Source: Bacteroidetes bacterium OLB9 (GTDB lineage: Bacteria; Bacteroidota; Bacteroidia; Chitinophagales; Saprospiraceae). From it: DNA of 64,000 nucleotides. A model generated the notes under the pieces. It saw only the letters and a program-made list of their open reading frames with translations, ran no database searches and was not told where the DNA came from. Each line of letters starts with the position of its first letter. Positions within the stretch are counted from its first letter, which is position 1. Shown piece after piece: positions 1 through 8,512 of this stretch. A program made the position numbers and the translations under genes. Location: the NCBI GenBank assembly GCA_001567255.1, contig LNBW01000003.1, positions 50,967 through 114,966 of the forward strand, in the 5' to 3' direction.

Positions 1-86
1 TACCTTTTTCATTTGTGCATGAAAATTTGTATCTTTGCCTTGTCTTTTATGCTGAAAAGTTTTAGCCTTGTTGTTTTGATTTTCCA

Positions 87-428
87 TTACTTCAAGGCTT
101 TTTTATTGTTAGACAAATACGCTTTTGCTTCCTGCTCAATTTCAGCGTTTGTTTTTTTGCGCCCTTCCTTTAAATACTCGATTAGTTCAGTACGTGAAAA
201 GTACAGGCGTTTACTTCGCTTCATTACAGGCAATTCGCCTTTTGATACCTTGCTGTACATTGTGGGTACTGTAAGGCTTAAAAATTCGGCTGCTTCCTGA
301 ATCGTTAAAAGTTGTTCCGGTTGTTCGGTGGATTCAACCGTTTGGGGTGGGGTTTCTTTCAAAACCTTGCGAACTGAACTTTGTATTAAGTTGCTTAGTT
401 GTTCGCTGTCTAATTGTATTATAATCAT
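87..428 (-). CDS. Excisionase-type helix-turn-helix DNA-binding protein
   Basis: A 113-residue protein. Residues about 41-90 form a MerR/excisionase-like HTH (HTH_17 type): the segment LTIQEAAEFLSLTVPTMYSK is the recognition helix region, followed by a basic wing with KRSKRLYFSRTELIEYL. The N-terminal 40 residues look like a short amphipathic helix and linker; the C-terminal tail is Lys/Glu-rich. Such proteins in Bacteroidota elements usually act as excisionase or as regulators of mobilisation genes; which one applies here is inference. It lies in the same direction as the recombinase at 1371-2552 and is probably co-transferred with it. The start has no strong Shine-Dalgarno, which is normal in this phylum. 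Confidence 0.8.
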   Translation of the reverse strand: MIIIQLDSEQLSNLIQSSVRKVLKETPPQTVESTEQPEQLLTIQEAAEFLSLTVPTMYSKVSKGELPVMKRSKRLYFSRTELIEYLKEGRKKTNAEIEQEAKAYLSNNKKALK

Positions 429-530
429 TTTACAACAGTTTTAAAATTTTTACTGCTGCAAAAAACAAATCAATGAATACCCCAATCAATACCTATTTAT
501 ACTTTGGGGTGCGTTTGGGGTATAGTATTT

Positions 531-1349
531 TTATAGTTTTTCGTTTTTTGTTTCCCTTGCCAATTGTGAAGAATTTTTATACGGCAACCAATCAACAATA
601 CAAATTCGTTCCTTTTTAGTTGGTTCGCCTTTGCCCTTATTAAGATTGTCCCAAACGGAACTTTCATTAAACGGTTGAGGTTCTGCAAATCCTTTTTTAA
701 CAAACTGAAAAGTTGCACAAATCCAATTCTTTGTTTCTGTATCTGTGTTCAACAAAAAGCCATTGTATTTAAGCCGTCTGAAAACCTCAACAAACTTGTT
801 TTGGTTATGAGGAAATAACAGAATTTCGCTTAATTGTTTGCCCTGTAAAGCTTTCAATAATTCAGCTTCTTTATTAGGGAAATACCCTTTTAGTTCGGAA
901 TGTATTTTTTTAATAGTTTCGCTGTTTTTGAATGTAATTAGTTTTTTGTTTAATTTAGGTTTTCGCTTATCAATCGGTTGGGGTGGCAATGCTTTTAGTT
1001 TTTTAGATTCGTTAATCCAATATTCCAACGCTTCCTCAAAAACGGGTTTGTATTTGATGAAAGTTGCATTTGAATAAACGCCATTCCTTTCAAATGGGTG
1101 GTTTGCGTACGTGTAAAGTTCAATTTGTTCTCTTAAGAATATTTCCTTGCCTGCTTTAGTATCTTTGCTTAAATAGTTCTTTTTGTGTTTCTCAAATGAA
1201 TTAGCAATATTTTCAATAAATACACTCAATTCAATATCAGTAGCACTGTCGATAATTTCTTTTATAAGCTCATACTTTTCTGGCTCGTTTTCCTTTACTA
1301 AATCAAGGTGCATTAAATACCGTTCAAAATTTCTTTCAAAATCGTTCAT
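531..1349 (-). CDS. Hypothetical protein of the integrative element
   Basis: A 272-residue soluble protein, rich in Lys and Glu, with no signal peptide or membrane segment. I do not recognise a named domain. The N-terminal third is helical and charged; the C-terminal part (KFVEVFRRLKYNGFLLNTDTE, then NWICATFQFV) resembles the tail of hypothetical proteins often found next to Bacteroidota integrases, where it could be a DNA-binding or primase-associated fold, but this is a weak impression. The ATG follows the 13-base sequence AGCATAAAAGACA (minus strand, 1351-1363), which also precedes the integrase gene. It starts 21 nt after the integrase stop codon, so the two are probably one transcript. 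Confidence 0.65.
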   Translation of the reverse strand: MNDFERNFERYLMHLDLVKENEPEKYELIKEIIDSATDIELSVFIENIANSFEKHKKNYLSKDTKAGKEIFLREQIELYTYANHPFERNGVYSNATFIKYKPVFEEALEYWINESKKLKALPPQPIDKRKPKLNKKLITFKNSETIKKIHSELKGYFPNKEAELLKALQGKQLSEILLFPHNQNKFVEVFRRLKYNGFLLNTDTETKNWICATFQFVKKGFAEPQPFNESSVWDNLNKGKGEPTKKERICIVDWLPYKNSSQLARETKNEKL

Positions 1350-1370
1350 TTGTCTTTTATGCTTAATAGG

Positions 1371-2552
1371 TTAAAAATCTAATTGTATTTTGTCGGCTGC
1401 TTTGCGTTTGGTATCGTCCACAATCTTAGCGTAAATCTGTGTTGTTTTTAGGTCTTTATGTCCTAACATTTTGGAAACGACGTAAATATCCGTACCGTTA
1501 AACATTTGCAAGGTTGCGAAGGTATGCCGGAAACAATGAAAGGTTATATCTTTTGTTATTCCTGCTGCTCCGATCCATTGAAATAGGTGTTTATTATGAT
1601 AGGCTGAATATTTTAAACCTTCAAATACTTTGGCGGTGGGTTCGCCTTTTTCGTTTAACAAACTTACTGCCTGTTCTGAAATAGGGTAATACTCAATTCC
1701 TTTTGTTTTCTTTTGGCTGAAATTCAGGAAATACCCTTGCCCCTCAATGTATTCAAGTTCGCCCCAAACCATTTTTTGAATATCTGAAAACCTCAATCCG
1801 GTAAGGGCTGAAAACAGGGCTGCACGTTTCAATAAATCATTGTTACATGGTGTTTTTAAAAGTTTATTCAGTTCTTCAATGGTTAAGTATTCCCGTCTTG
1901 TTTCGACTGATTTTATAGGGCTTATTTTGCTGTTCAGGTCGGTTTGTAGTATGCCGTCTTTATAGGCTTGTTTCAATGCTGCTTTTACTTTATTGAAGTA
2001 GGAAGCGGCTGAATTATGTGAAAGGGTGGTTTTGTCGCTCCTTTTACTTTTGGTTGTAAGTAGGTATTCTTTGAAGTCCTCAAAAAACTTTTCGTTGAGG
2101 TCTGCAAACTTCAATTTACCGTTTGTAAACGCTTCAATGTAGTTGAGTGCTGAAACCCAATTATCATGGTTTGAGGCTTTGCGTTTGTTGGCTAACTTTC
2201 TGAAATACTCAATAAAACATTGTTCGCCCAATTCCTTTTTGCGTAAACGTTCTTTTTCGTAATCGCTGTAAATTTCAGGCTTGTTTAATTGATTTTCGAT
2301 ATCTCGCCATATTTTGTATGCACTGTTGTGATTATTAAAATCATGCACTTGGTCAAGTGGGCTTAACTTTTTATTTACTTGCTTATCTAACATACCCTCT
2401 TTATTCAACCTACCAAATATGTAAAGCCCTAAAAATTTCCTTCGTGTGAGTTCACCTGTTTCTGGGTGTGGGATCGGTGGGTAAAAATCTAAATACAGGC
2501 TTTGCCTGTTTCCTGAAATTGCCTTTTGTCTTAACTTAACTTTTATTACCAT
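1371..2552 (-). CDS. Tyrosine recombinase / site-specific integrase
   Basis: A 393-residue phage-type integrase. It has an N-terminal Arm-DNA-binding-like region (1-95), a SAM-like core-binding domain (about 105-205) and a C-terminal catalytic domain. The catalytic set is complete: Arg254 (TGLRFSD), Lys281/284 (QKKTKG), His339 and Arg342 (HCFRHTFAT), His365 (LGHKDLKT) and nucleophile Tyr374 (QIYAKI). It should cut and join att sites during integration or excision of the element whose edge this is. Only one HTH gene separates it from the 3' end of mnmE, a known target for integrative elements in other bacteria (for example SGI1 at trmE/mnmE). The start ATG directly follows AGCATAAAAGACA. Length and domain order are normal, so the enzyme is likely active. 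Confidence 0.95.
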   Translation of the reverse strand: MVIKVKLRQKAISGNRQSLYLDFYPPIPHPETGELTRRKFLGLYIFGRLNKEGMLDKQVNKKLSPLDQVHDFNNHNSAYKIWRDIENQLNKPEIYSDYEKERLRKKELGEQCFIEYFRKLANKRKASNHDNWVSALNYIEAFTNGKLKFADLNEKFFEDFKEYLLTTKSKRSDKTTLSHNSAASYFNKVKAALKQAYKDGILQTDLNSKISPIKSVETRREYLTIEELNKLLKTPCNNDLLKRAALFSALTGLRFSDIQKMVWGELEYIEGQGYFLNFSQKKTKGIEYYPISEQAVSLLNEKGEPTAKVFEGLKYSAYHNKHLFQWIGAAGITKDITFHCFRHTFATLQMFNGTDIYVVSKMLGHKDLKTTQIYAKIVDDTKRKAADKIQLDF

Positions 2553-2572
2553 TGTCTTTTATGCTTTTGTGT

Positions 2573-3124
2573 TTAACTCAATAGTGTATCAATTACCGTT
2601 TTCGGAACGTATGCAAACCAACCCTTTTTTATTTTGGGTATGCTGTTTCGTTTGATAAGGTTTTGTAAGGCTTTTTCTGAAATACGGTATTTGCTTTGTA
2701 CTTCGGTAAGGGTATAACAGTCTGCAATATCAAACTGCTTTTGTTCGTGTTGAGGTGTTACGGGCTGTGGCTGTTCAAAAAGTTTATCAATATCGGAACG
2801 CTTAACCCTTGTAATCCTTTGCCCTAAATTCACGGCTTTGATAGTTCCGTTTTCAATGTAGTAATATGCTGAACGTACTGAACAGTTAAGTAAACGGGCA
2901 ACTTCACGAACAGTTAAAAACTCTTTTACTTTCAGTTCCTCAATAGGATGGTTTTTTATACGCTGTGTTTCCTTATTACTGCCTTCAATTTTTGCAGCCC
3001 TTAACCTTGCCTTATAAGCCCGTTTGCTGCACGTATCACTACAATACTGGGTTACTGTGGTTCGGGCTGTGAACTCATTACCGCAATGCTGGCAAATTCG
3101 TTGTACTTTAATATTTGAACTCAT
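2573..3124 (-). CDS. Zinc-finger and double-HTH DNA-binding protein (excisionase/regulator)
   Basis: A 183-residue protein with three parts. Residues 11-33 hold a four-cysteine cluster (CQHCG then CSDTC), a small zinc ribbon like those in Bacteroidota element proteins. Residues about 70-115 form an excisionase/MerR-type HTH ([20 protein letters not shown] with wing [16 protein letters not shown]). A second, more divergent HTH spans about 132-182 ([20 protein letters not shown]). It is the gene nearest to mnmE, 20 nt upstream of the integrase gene and in the same direction, so it is a candidate recombination directionality factor or repressor. Repeats at 3199-3235 just upstream are possible binding sites. 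The function is inferred from position and fold only. Confidence 0.8.
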   Translation of the reverse strand: MSSNIKVQRICQHCGNEFTARTTVTQYCSDTCSKRAYKARLRAAKIEGSNKETQRIKNHPIEELKVKEFLTVREVARLLNCSVRSAYYYIENGTIKAVNLGQRITRVKRSDIDKLFEQPQPVTPQHEQKQFDIADCYTLTEVQSKYRISEKALQNLIKRNSIPKIKKGWFAYVPKTVIDTLLS

Positions 3125-3198
3125 TTAATATCCTTTAGTGTCTTTACGTTTATTTAAGTGCAATTAAGCGCAAAATAAAAAGGGCTTAACCCCGTTTT

Positions 3199-3235
3199 TT
3201 GTACCTCAACTGCATAAGGTACAACAAAGGTACAA
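3199..3235. repeat. Inverted and direct AAGGTACAA repeats upstream of the HTH gene
   Basis: TTGTACCT at 3199-3206 is the reverse complement of AGGTACAA, which follows twice, within AAGGTACAA at 3216-3224 and 3227-3235. The first pair makes an inverted repeat with a 10-base spacer, the second pair a tight direct repeat at 11-base pitch, about one helical turn. They sit between the mnmE 3' end and the start of the zinc-finger/HTH gene. Such spacing fits arm-type integrase/excisionase sites or an operator; neither is proven. Confidence 0.45.
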
Positions 3236-3290
3236 ATTTACACCGAAAAAACAAACAATATCACAAAGTAAATAATAAGTTTGCATCAAT

Positions 3291-3314
3291 AAAAAATCCC
3301 TTATTTCAGGGCTT
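3291..3314 (-). terminator. Probable intrinsic terminator downstream of mnmE
   Basis: Read on the minus strand, the sequence is AAAGCCCT, a 6-base loop, then AGGGATTTTTT: a short GC stem flanked by A and T runs, 46 bases beyond the mnmE stop. The stem has one mismatch, so strength is uncertain. Confidence 0.45.
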
Positions 3315-3359
3315 TAAGTGGGTTTTGTGTTCACTTTGTGTTAGGTTGCTTTGTGGTGG

Positions 3360-4745
3360 TTACTTTCCGATACAAAATCGGCTGAATATACTATCTAGAA
3401 GGTCGTCGGTCGAAATTTCTCCTGTGATAGTGCCTAAGTTATTAAGTGCTTCTTTGATATCCATAGCGATGAGGTCGGTAGGCATAGCTGAATCCATACC
3501 TGCCAAAACTTTATTCAGTGCTTTCATCGTGTTTTGTAGAGCTTCTGCATGACGGACATTGCTTATGATGGTACCTTCAGCCTGGTGGTGGTCATTGATA
3601 TATTGGCGCAGGAAGTCAAAAACTGGCTTTAGAGTTTGTTCCAGTTTTGCGGTGATGGCGAGCGTAGTCAATTGGGATTTAGTAGCGATGAGACTGATTT
3701 TTTCGTCTGCTTGAGCTTTCTGTATAGTATCGGCTTTGTTGAGTAGAATAAGTATCTTTTGTTCTGGTTGAAACTCCAGCTGATTAAAATCTGCCCAAAT
3801 TTCATCCTCATTCCGGTAGATGTCGTTGAGATAGAATATGACATCTGCTTCGCGGAGTTTTTGTTTTGATCGCTCAATACCGAGACCTTCGAGCGTATCT
3901 TTAGTATCACGGATACCTGCTGTATCTATAAATCTAAATAGAATACCATCCACAACCAACGTATCTTCGATGAAGTCGCGCGTTGTGCCGGCGATATCGC
4001 TAACTAAGGCTTTTTCTTCTTTTAGTATAGTGTTGAGTAGCGTAGATTTACCGGCATTAGGCGGCCCGATGATAGCCACTGGGATACCTTCTTTGATGCT
4101 ATTGCCCCATTTGAATGAATCTATCAATGGTCGGATGATATTATTAATCTTGTGAATCAGTTCTTTTAACTTGCCGCGATGGGCAAACTCAACATCCTCT
4201 TCTGAAAAATCGAGTTCTAACTCAATTAATGCTGCAAAGTCCACCAGCTCTTGTCGAAGTTCTTTGAGTATGGAGGAAAATTTTCCTTTGAGTTGTTTAA
4301 GTGCTATTGCTGATGATTGTGCAGAAGTTGAGTGAATCAGATCAGCCACTGCCTCGGCTTGTGACAAGTCGAGCCGACCATTGAGGAAGGCGCGGAGAGT
4401 AAACTCACCAGGATTGGCCATACGAGCACCGTGCTTTATGGCTGTATTGAGAATGTCATTGACGATCTGAGGTGAGCCATGGCAAGAAATTTCAGTACTG
4501 TCTTCGGTAGTGAAAGATTTTGGACCTTTAAAAAGAGACACCATGACTTCGTCTATCTCACGACCTTCGTCGATGATCCAGCCGTAATGAATAGTATGTG
4601 ACGGTTGTGCTTTTAATTTTGGACCTTTAAATATAGTATCTGTAATAGCGATAGCATCATTGCCTGACAGACGTATGACAGCTATTGCGCTTTGTCCCTG
4701 TGGCGTAGCAGGTGCTACTATAGTATCTGTAAGATAGTGTTTCAT
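3360..4745 (-). CDS. mnmE: tRNA uridine-5-carboxymethylaminomethyl modification GTPase MnmE
   Basis: A 461-residue protein, full length for MnmE (TrmE/ThdF). With MnmG it makes the cmnm5 modification at U34 of several tRNAs. An N-terminal tetrahydrofolate-binding domain (1-120) and helical domain surround an inserted G domain: P-loop GPPNAGKS at 227-234, TTRD at 254-257, DTAG at 274-277 and NKAD. The C-terminal FCIGK motif carries the catalytic cysteine. The 3' end lies next to the integrase-bearing element; the reading frame ends normally with CIGK, so any insertion at this site has rebuilt the coding end. Confidence 0.97.
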   Translation of the reverse strand: MKHYLTDTIVAPATPQGQSAIAVIRLSGNDAIAITDTIFKGPKLKAQPSHTIHYGWIIDEGREIDEVMVSLFKGPKSFTTEDSTEISCHGSPQIVNDILNTAIKHGARMANPGEFTLRAFLNGRLDLSQAEAVADLIHSTSAQSSAIALKQLKGKFSSILKELRQELVDFAALIELELDFSEEDVEFAHRGKLKELIHKINNIIRPLIDSFKWGNSIKEGIPVAIIGPPNAGKSTLLNTILKEEKALVSDIAGTTRDFIEDTLVVDGILFRFIDTAGIRDTKDTLEGLGIERSKQKLREADVIFYLNDIYRNEDEIWADFNQLEFQPEQKILILLNKADTIQKAQADEKISLIATKSQLTTLAITAKLEQTLKPVFDFLRQYINDHHQAEGTIISNVRHAEALQNTMKALNKVLAGMDSAMPTDLIAMDIKEALNNLGTITGEISTDDLLDSIFSRFCIGK

Positions 4746-4762
4746 GTATAGGATGTAAATAT

Positions 4763-4797
4763 AAAACTGTCTGCAACCCGATATTACAGACAGTTTT
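4763..4797 (-). terminator. Intrinsic terminator between the HMA gene and mnmE
   Basis: AAAACTGTCTG (4763-4773) pairs perfectly with CAGACAGTTTT (4787-4797) over 11 bp with a 13-base loop. On the minus strand the stem is followed by a T-rich stretch. It lies 26 bases after the HMA gene stop and 18 bases before the mnmE start, so it should separate the two transcripts. Confidence 0.75.
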
Positions 4798-4823
4798 ATT
4801 TTCCTAACAAAACAAAATTAAAA

Positions 4824-5171
4824 TTAGTTTTTTGAAGCAATTGGCTTTGATTCATAACCGTGTTTCTTGATTATCTTGACGATTTGATTCAAGCTAATGA
4901 TATTTTCATCATAAGTAACTGTACAAATTCCTGTTTCTAGTAATGTTTTACTTTTAATGATACCTTCAGTTTTTTTGAGCTTTCTATCAATACCATCTGC
5001 ACAACCCATCTGGCAAACCATTCCTTCCACGGCCAATTCTGCTGTTTTAATTTTTTGCTTTTGCACTTCTGCCTTGTCCGTTTTAGGTGTTGATTGTGCT
5101 AATGCAACCGAACCGAATGCAAAAGATAATAAGAATACAAGAGTGGATAAACGCAAGAAAAATGACTTCAT
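4824..5171 (-). CDS. Secreted heavy-metal-associated (HMA) domain protein
   Basis: A 115-residue protein with a clear signal peptide (1-26, ending SVALAQ), a short linker, and an HMA ferredoxin-like domain at about 43-110. The metal-binding motif is GMVCQMGC: two cysteines separated by three residues rather than the usual CxxC, a variant often seen in Bacteroidota. It probably binds Cu(I) or another soft metal in the periplasm, as a chaperone or buffer. It is a single-gene unit with its own terminator. No transporter lies next to it, so the partner is unknown. Confidence 0.8.
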   Translation of the reverse strand: MKSFFLRLSTLVFLLSFAFGSVALAQSTPKTDKAEVQKQKIKTAELAVEGMVCQMGCADGIDRKLKKTEGIIKSKTLLETGICTVTYDENIISLNQIVKIIKKHGYESKPIASKN

Positions 5172-5318
5172 TTGAATCTAGATTTTAATGAAAAATAAAT
5201 AGTCAGTACTTATTGGTAGATAACTATCGTCAGCAAAATAACGATAATTTCAGATTTTTAGTTGCACTAATCATGGTGACTCTATTCACCTGATAGGATG
5301 ATATGTATCATATATGAC

Positions 5319-7735
5319 TTACAGACTCTTGAGGCCAAGTGCATTATGCAATACTTCACTCATCGTATCCACATAGATAAACTTAACACCTTTTAAATAT
5401 TCGGTAGGCACTTGCTCTACATGTCTTTGGTTATCAGAACACATCATGATCTCTTTTATTCCGGCACGTTTAGCTGCCAAAACTTTTTTCCTTAATACCA
5501 CCTACTGGGAGTACTTTACCTCGAAGGGTAATTTCTCCGGTCATCGCCAGAAAAGGTTTGACCTTTTTGCCCAGAAAAGCAGAGGTGATAGCAGATAGCA
5601 TCGTGATGCCGGCGCTAGGTCCATCCTTAGGAATCGCACCTTCTGGTACGTGTATGTGTAAATCTGTTTGTTCAAATATTTCCGGAGCTATACCTATTTC
5701 CTCGGCATGTGCCTTGATGAAACTGAGTGCCGTCGATGCGGATTCTTTCATTACATCACCTAAATTGCCTGTCAGTTGAAGCTTACCTTTTCCCTTGGAC
5801 GTACTAGCTTCAATAAATAAGATATCGCCTCCCACAGCAGTCCATGCTAGACCTACGGCCACACCAGGCTGATCCACCTTAGCATAACCATCATGATCAT
5901 ACTTTATAGGCCCTAGAGCTGCTTTAACATCTATTTCGGTCAACTTTTCATCATATGCCTCTTCCATCGCCACTTTTTTTAGCGACATAACGCATAATAC
6001 CTGCAATATTCCGTTCGAGTGAGCGAACACCCGACTCGCGGGTATATTTCTGAATGATAAATTCGAGCAGAGGCTTGCTCAGTACTACAGCATCTTTGCC
6101 TAGGCCGTGCTCTTTCAGCTGCTTTGGTATGAGGTGTCTTTTGGCTATTTCTGATTTTTCTTCGATAGAATAGCCAGAGATGTCGATGATTTCCATTCTA
6201 TCGAGTAGCGCTGGCTGTATAGATGAAAGTGAATTAGCTGTGGCAATAAACAATACTTTGGACAGATCGTAATCAATGTCCAGATAATTATCGTGGAAGG
6301 TAGTGTTTTGCTCCGGATCCAGTACTTCTAGAAATGCTGATGATGGGTCGCCTCTAAAATCTTTACCCAACTTGTCAATCTCATCCAGGATGAAGACCGG
6401 ATTAGACGTTTTGGCCTTCTTGATAGACTGCAGGATTCTGCCAGGCATTGCTCCGATATATGTTCTTCTGTGGCCACGAATCTCACTCTCATCGTGCAAT
6501 CCACCGAGTGACATTCGGATAAACTGCCGACCGAGTGCCGTAGCGATAGACTTACCGAGACTGGTCTTACCTACACCTGGAGGACCCACCAAGCACAAGA
6601 TAGGCGCTTTCATGTCTCCTTTGAGTTTAAGTACTGCCAGGTGTTCGATGATACGATTTTTGACGTCATCTAGTCCGAAGTGGTCTCTGTCAAGTACGTT
6701 TTTAACTTTTTTCAGGTTGAAATTGTCTTTTGACACTTCATCCCACGGCAAATCTAGCATTAGTTCTAGATAATTGAGTGTGACTGAGTACTCTGCCATC
6801 TGAGGGTTGATTCTTTTGGCTTTTGTAAGTTCTCTGTCAAAGGCTTCCTTCACTACTTTTGGCCATTTTTTGTTTTCAGCTCTCAAATGAAGATTATTCA
6901 GTTCTTCTTCCTGTGGATTGCCGCCGAGTTCTTCCTGAATAGTCTTAAGTTGCTGATTCAGAAAATACTCTTTTTGCTGTTTTTCCAGATCACCACGTAC
7001 TTTGGACTCGATTTGATTTTTGAGCTGGAGCATTTGTAACTCTTTATTCATCGCTTCCATCACCAGATGTGCTTTTTGCATATAATCATCAGTAGCCAGA
7101 ATCTCTTGCTTTTTAGTGATTTCGAGGGTCATATTGGAAGCGATAAAATTGACCAGAAATCCATTGTTTTTAATATTTTGAAGCATTAGATTGGCATCAG
7201 AAGGGATATTTGGCGAAAGCTCAATAATCTTCTTAGCGTAATCTTTGATAGATGATACAATGGCGTTAAACTCCATATTTTTGTGTGGCACTTCATCCTC
7301 AATAATATTGACAGAAGCCTCCAGCATCTTCTCATTGCCCGTAAAGACCCCTGGAATAAATCGCTTCCTACCTTGCAATATGGCTGTGGTACTGCCGTCC
7401 GGCATTTTGAGCACTTTCATGATGCGTGCTACAGTCCCAACTGGGTACAATGACTCAGGTGTAGGGTCTTCGCTTTCTATATCTATTTGAGTTAATACAC
7501 CTAAGAGTTTGTCTGATTTTTCTGCTTTTTGCAATGCTCTTATGGATTTATCTCTGCCTACTGTAATAGGAATGACAACTCCAGGAAAGAGGACGGTATT
7601 TTTCAATGCCAGTATAGGCATTACCTCTTTGTACTGATCGTCAAATTGCATTTCGTCGTCACCTAGGCTAAAAACAGGGATAAAATCACCTTCTTCCTGC
7701 ATATCGTCCACTGAAAAAAAGTCTTTATTAAACAT
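5319..7735 (-). CDS. lon: ATP-dependent Lon protease (frame broken twice by homopolymer indels)
   Basis: The conceptual product is about 804 residues, normal for Lon. It degrades misfolded and regulatory proteins in the cytoplasm. The N-terminal substrate-binding domain (about 35-240) is followed by a coiled coil, an AAA+ domain with Walker [10 protein letters not shown] and Walker B VFILDEID, and a Ser/Lys protease domain with [11 protein letters not shown] (Ser) and GGIKEK (Lys). The frame is lost at 5974-5980 (seven T on the plus strand) and again at 5484-5489 (six T). Removing one base in each restores [16 protein letters not shown] and [14 protein letters not shown] exactly. A frame broken twice in a housekeeping gene, in the same way as other genes here, suggests sequencing error rather than a pseudogene. 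The gene is divergent from pth. Confidence 0.93.
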
Positions 7736-7854
7736 TAATGTTTGTTTTTTGAATAAAAGTATAAATCAATATATATACCAATTGAATTTTGAGCTGTCAA
7801 CATTACAATTATGTCATAAAATTGACGAATTATAAAGACAAATTGGCAGGTTAA

Positions 7855-7885
7855 TTGTTGTAAATTACCGATTTTATTAATTTTG
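7855..7885 (+). promoter_or_regulatory. Bacteroidota-type promoter of pth
   Basis: TTG at 7855-7857, a 20-base spacer, then TAATTTTG at 7878-7885, a perfect match to the Bacteroidota primary sigma consensus TTG-N17-23-TAnnTTTG. The ATG at 7890 begins only four bases after the -7 element, so a transcript from here would be leaderless or nearly so. Confidence 0.6.
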
Positions 7886-7889
7886 CGCC

Positions 7890-8504
7890 ATGCTCCAATG
7901 GTTTAAAAAGCTTTTTCAACAACAAACATTACCACCAGATCCCATGAAATATCTGATAGTCGGGCTTGGCAATATAGGCTCAGATTACGAACACACTAGA
8001 CACAATATAGGTTTTGACGTTGTGGACTATATAGCCAAAGATGCAAATGTCTCATGGAAGCAAGAAACACACGGCGACATGACAGAGTTCAAATTTAAAG
8101 GTCGGACGATTGTTCTTTTGAAGCCTACTACTTTTATGAATCTCAGCGGAAAAGCCGTTAGGTACTGGATGGAAAAACTCAAAATTCAACCTGACAACTT
8201 GATGGTTGTCTTAGATGATTTGAACCTCGATTTAGGTAAACTTAGGTTGAGAAACAAAGGCAGTGATGGAGGTCACAACGGGCTGAAGGATATTGAGGCA
8301 AAACTTGGTCATAATCAATATACGCGCCTCAGAATGGGTATAGGCAATAATTTTTACAAAGGCCAGCAAGTCAATTTCGTTCTGGGCAAATGGAAGCCCG
8401 ATGAGCAAGAAAAAGTGGAGATCATGATCGAAAAAGCCGCGAAGGCTGTAAAAAATTTTACCACAATAGGACTTAAACTTACGATGGACGAACTCAATCG
8501 ATAG
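7890..8504 (+). CDS. pth: Peptidyl-tRNA hydrolase
   Basis: Pth releases peptides from peptidyl-tRNA that drops off ribosomes. The conserved core begins at MKYLIVGLGNIGSDYEHTRHNIGFD (Asn of GLGN and His of RHN are the catalytic pair). The frame has an 18-residue N-terminal extension, MLQWFKKLF..., before this core. Two starts are possible: ATG 7890, immediately after the -7 promoter element (leaderless, 204 residues), or ATG 7944 (186 residues, the usual family start). I list 7890 because of its position relative to the promoter, but the internal start is equally plausible. Confidence 0.93.
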   Translation: MLQWFKKLFQQQTLPPDPMKYLIVGLGNIGSDYEHTRHNIGFDVVDYIAKDANVSWKQETHGDMTEFKFKGRTIVLLKPTTFMNLSGKAVRYWMEKLKIQPDNLMVVLDDLNLDLGKLRLRNKGSDGGHNGLKDIEAKLGHNQYTRLRMGIGNNFYKGQQVNFVLGKWKPDEQEKVEIMIEKAAKAVKNFTTIGLKLTMDELNR

Positions 8505-8512
8505 ACAGGATT

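Noticed and set aside
30..37. TATCTTTG promoter-like element on the plus strand
   Set aside because: It points against the genes of the element and has no gene downstream on that strand.
1..40. Start of another element gene (ATG at 12 on the minus strand)
   Set aside because: Only four codons fall inside the window, so it cannot be supported as a gene; mentioned only with the 13-base motif.
5470..6030. A separate 186-residue protease gene, and a further 60-residue gene at 5319
   Set aside because: They are pieces of lon separated by single-base indels; the amino acid sequence is continuous after correction.
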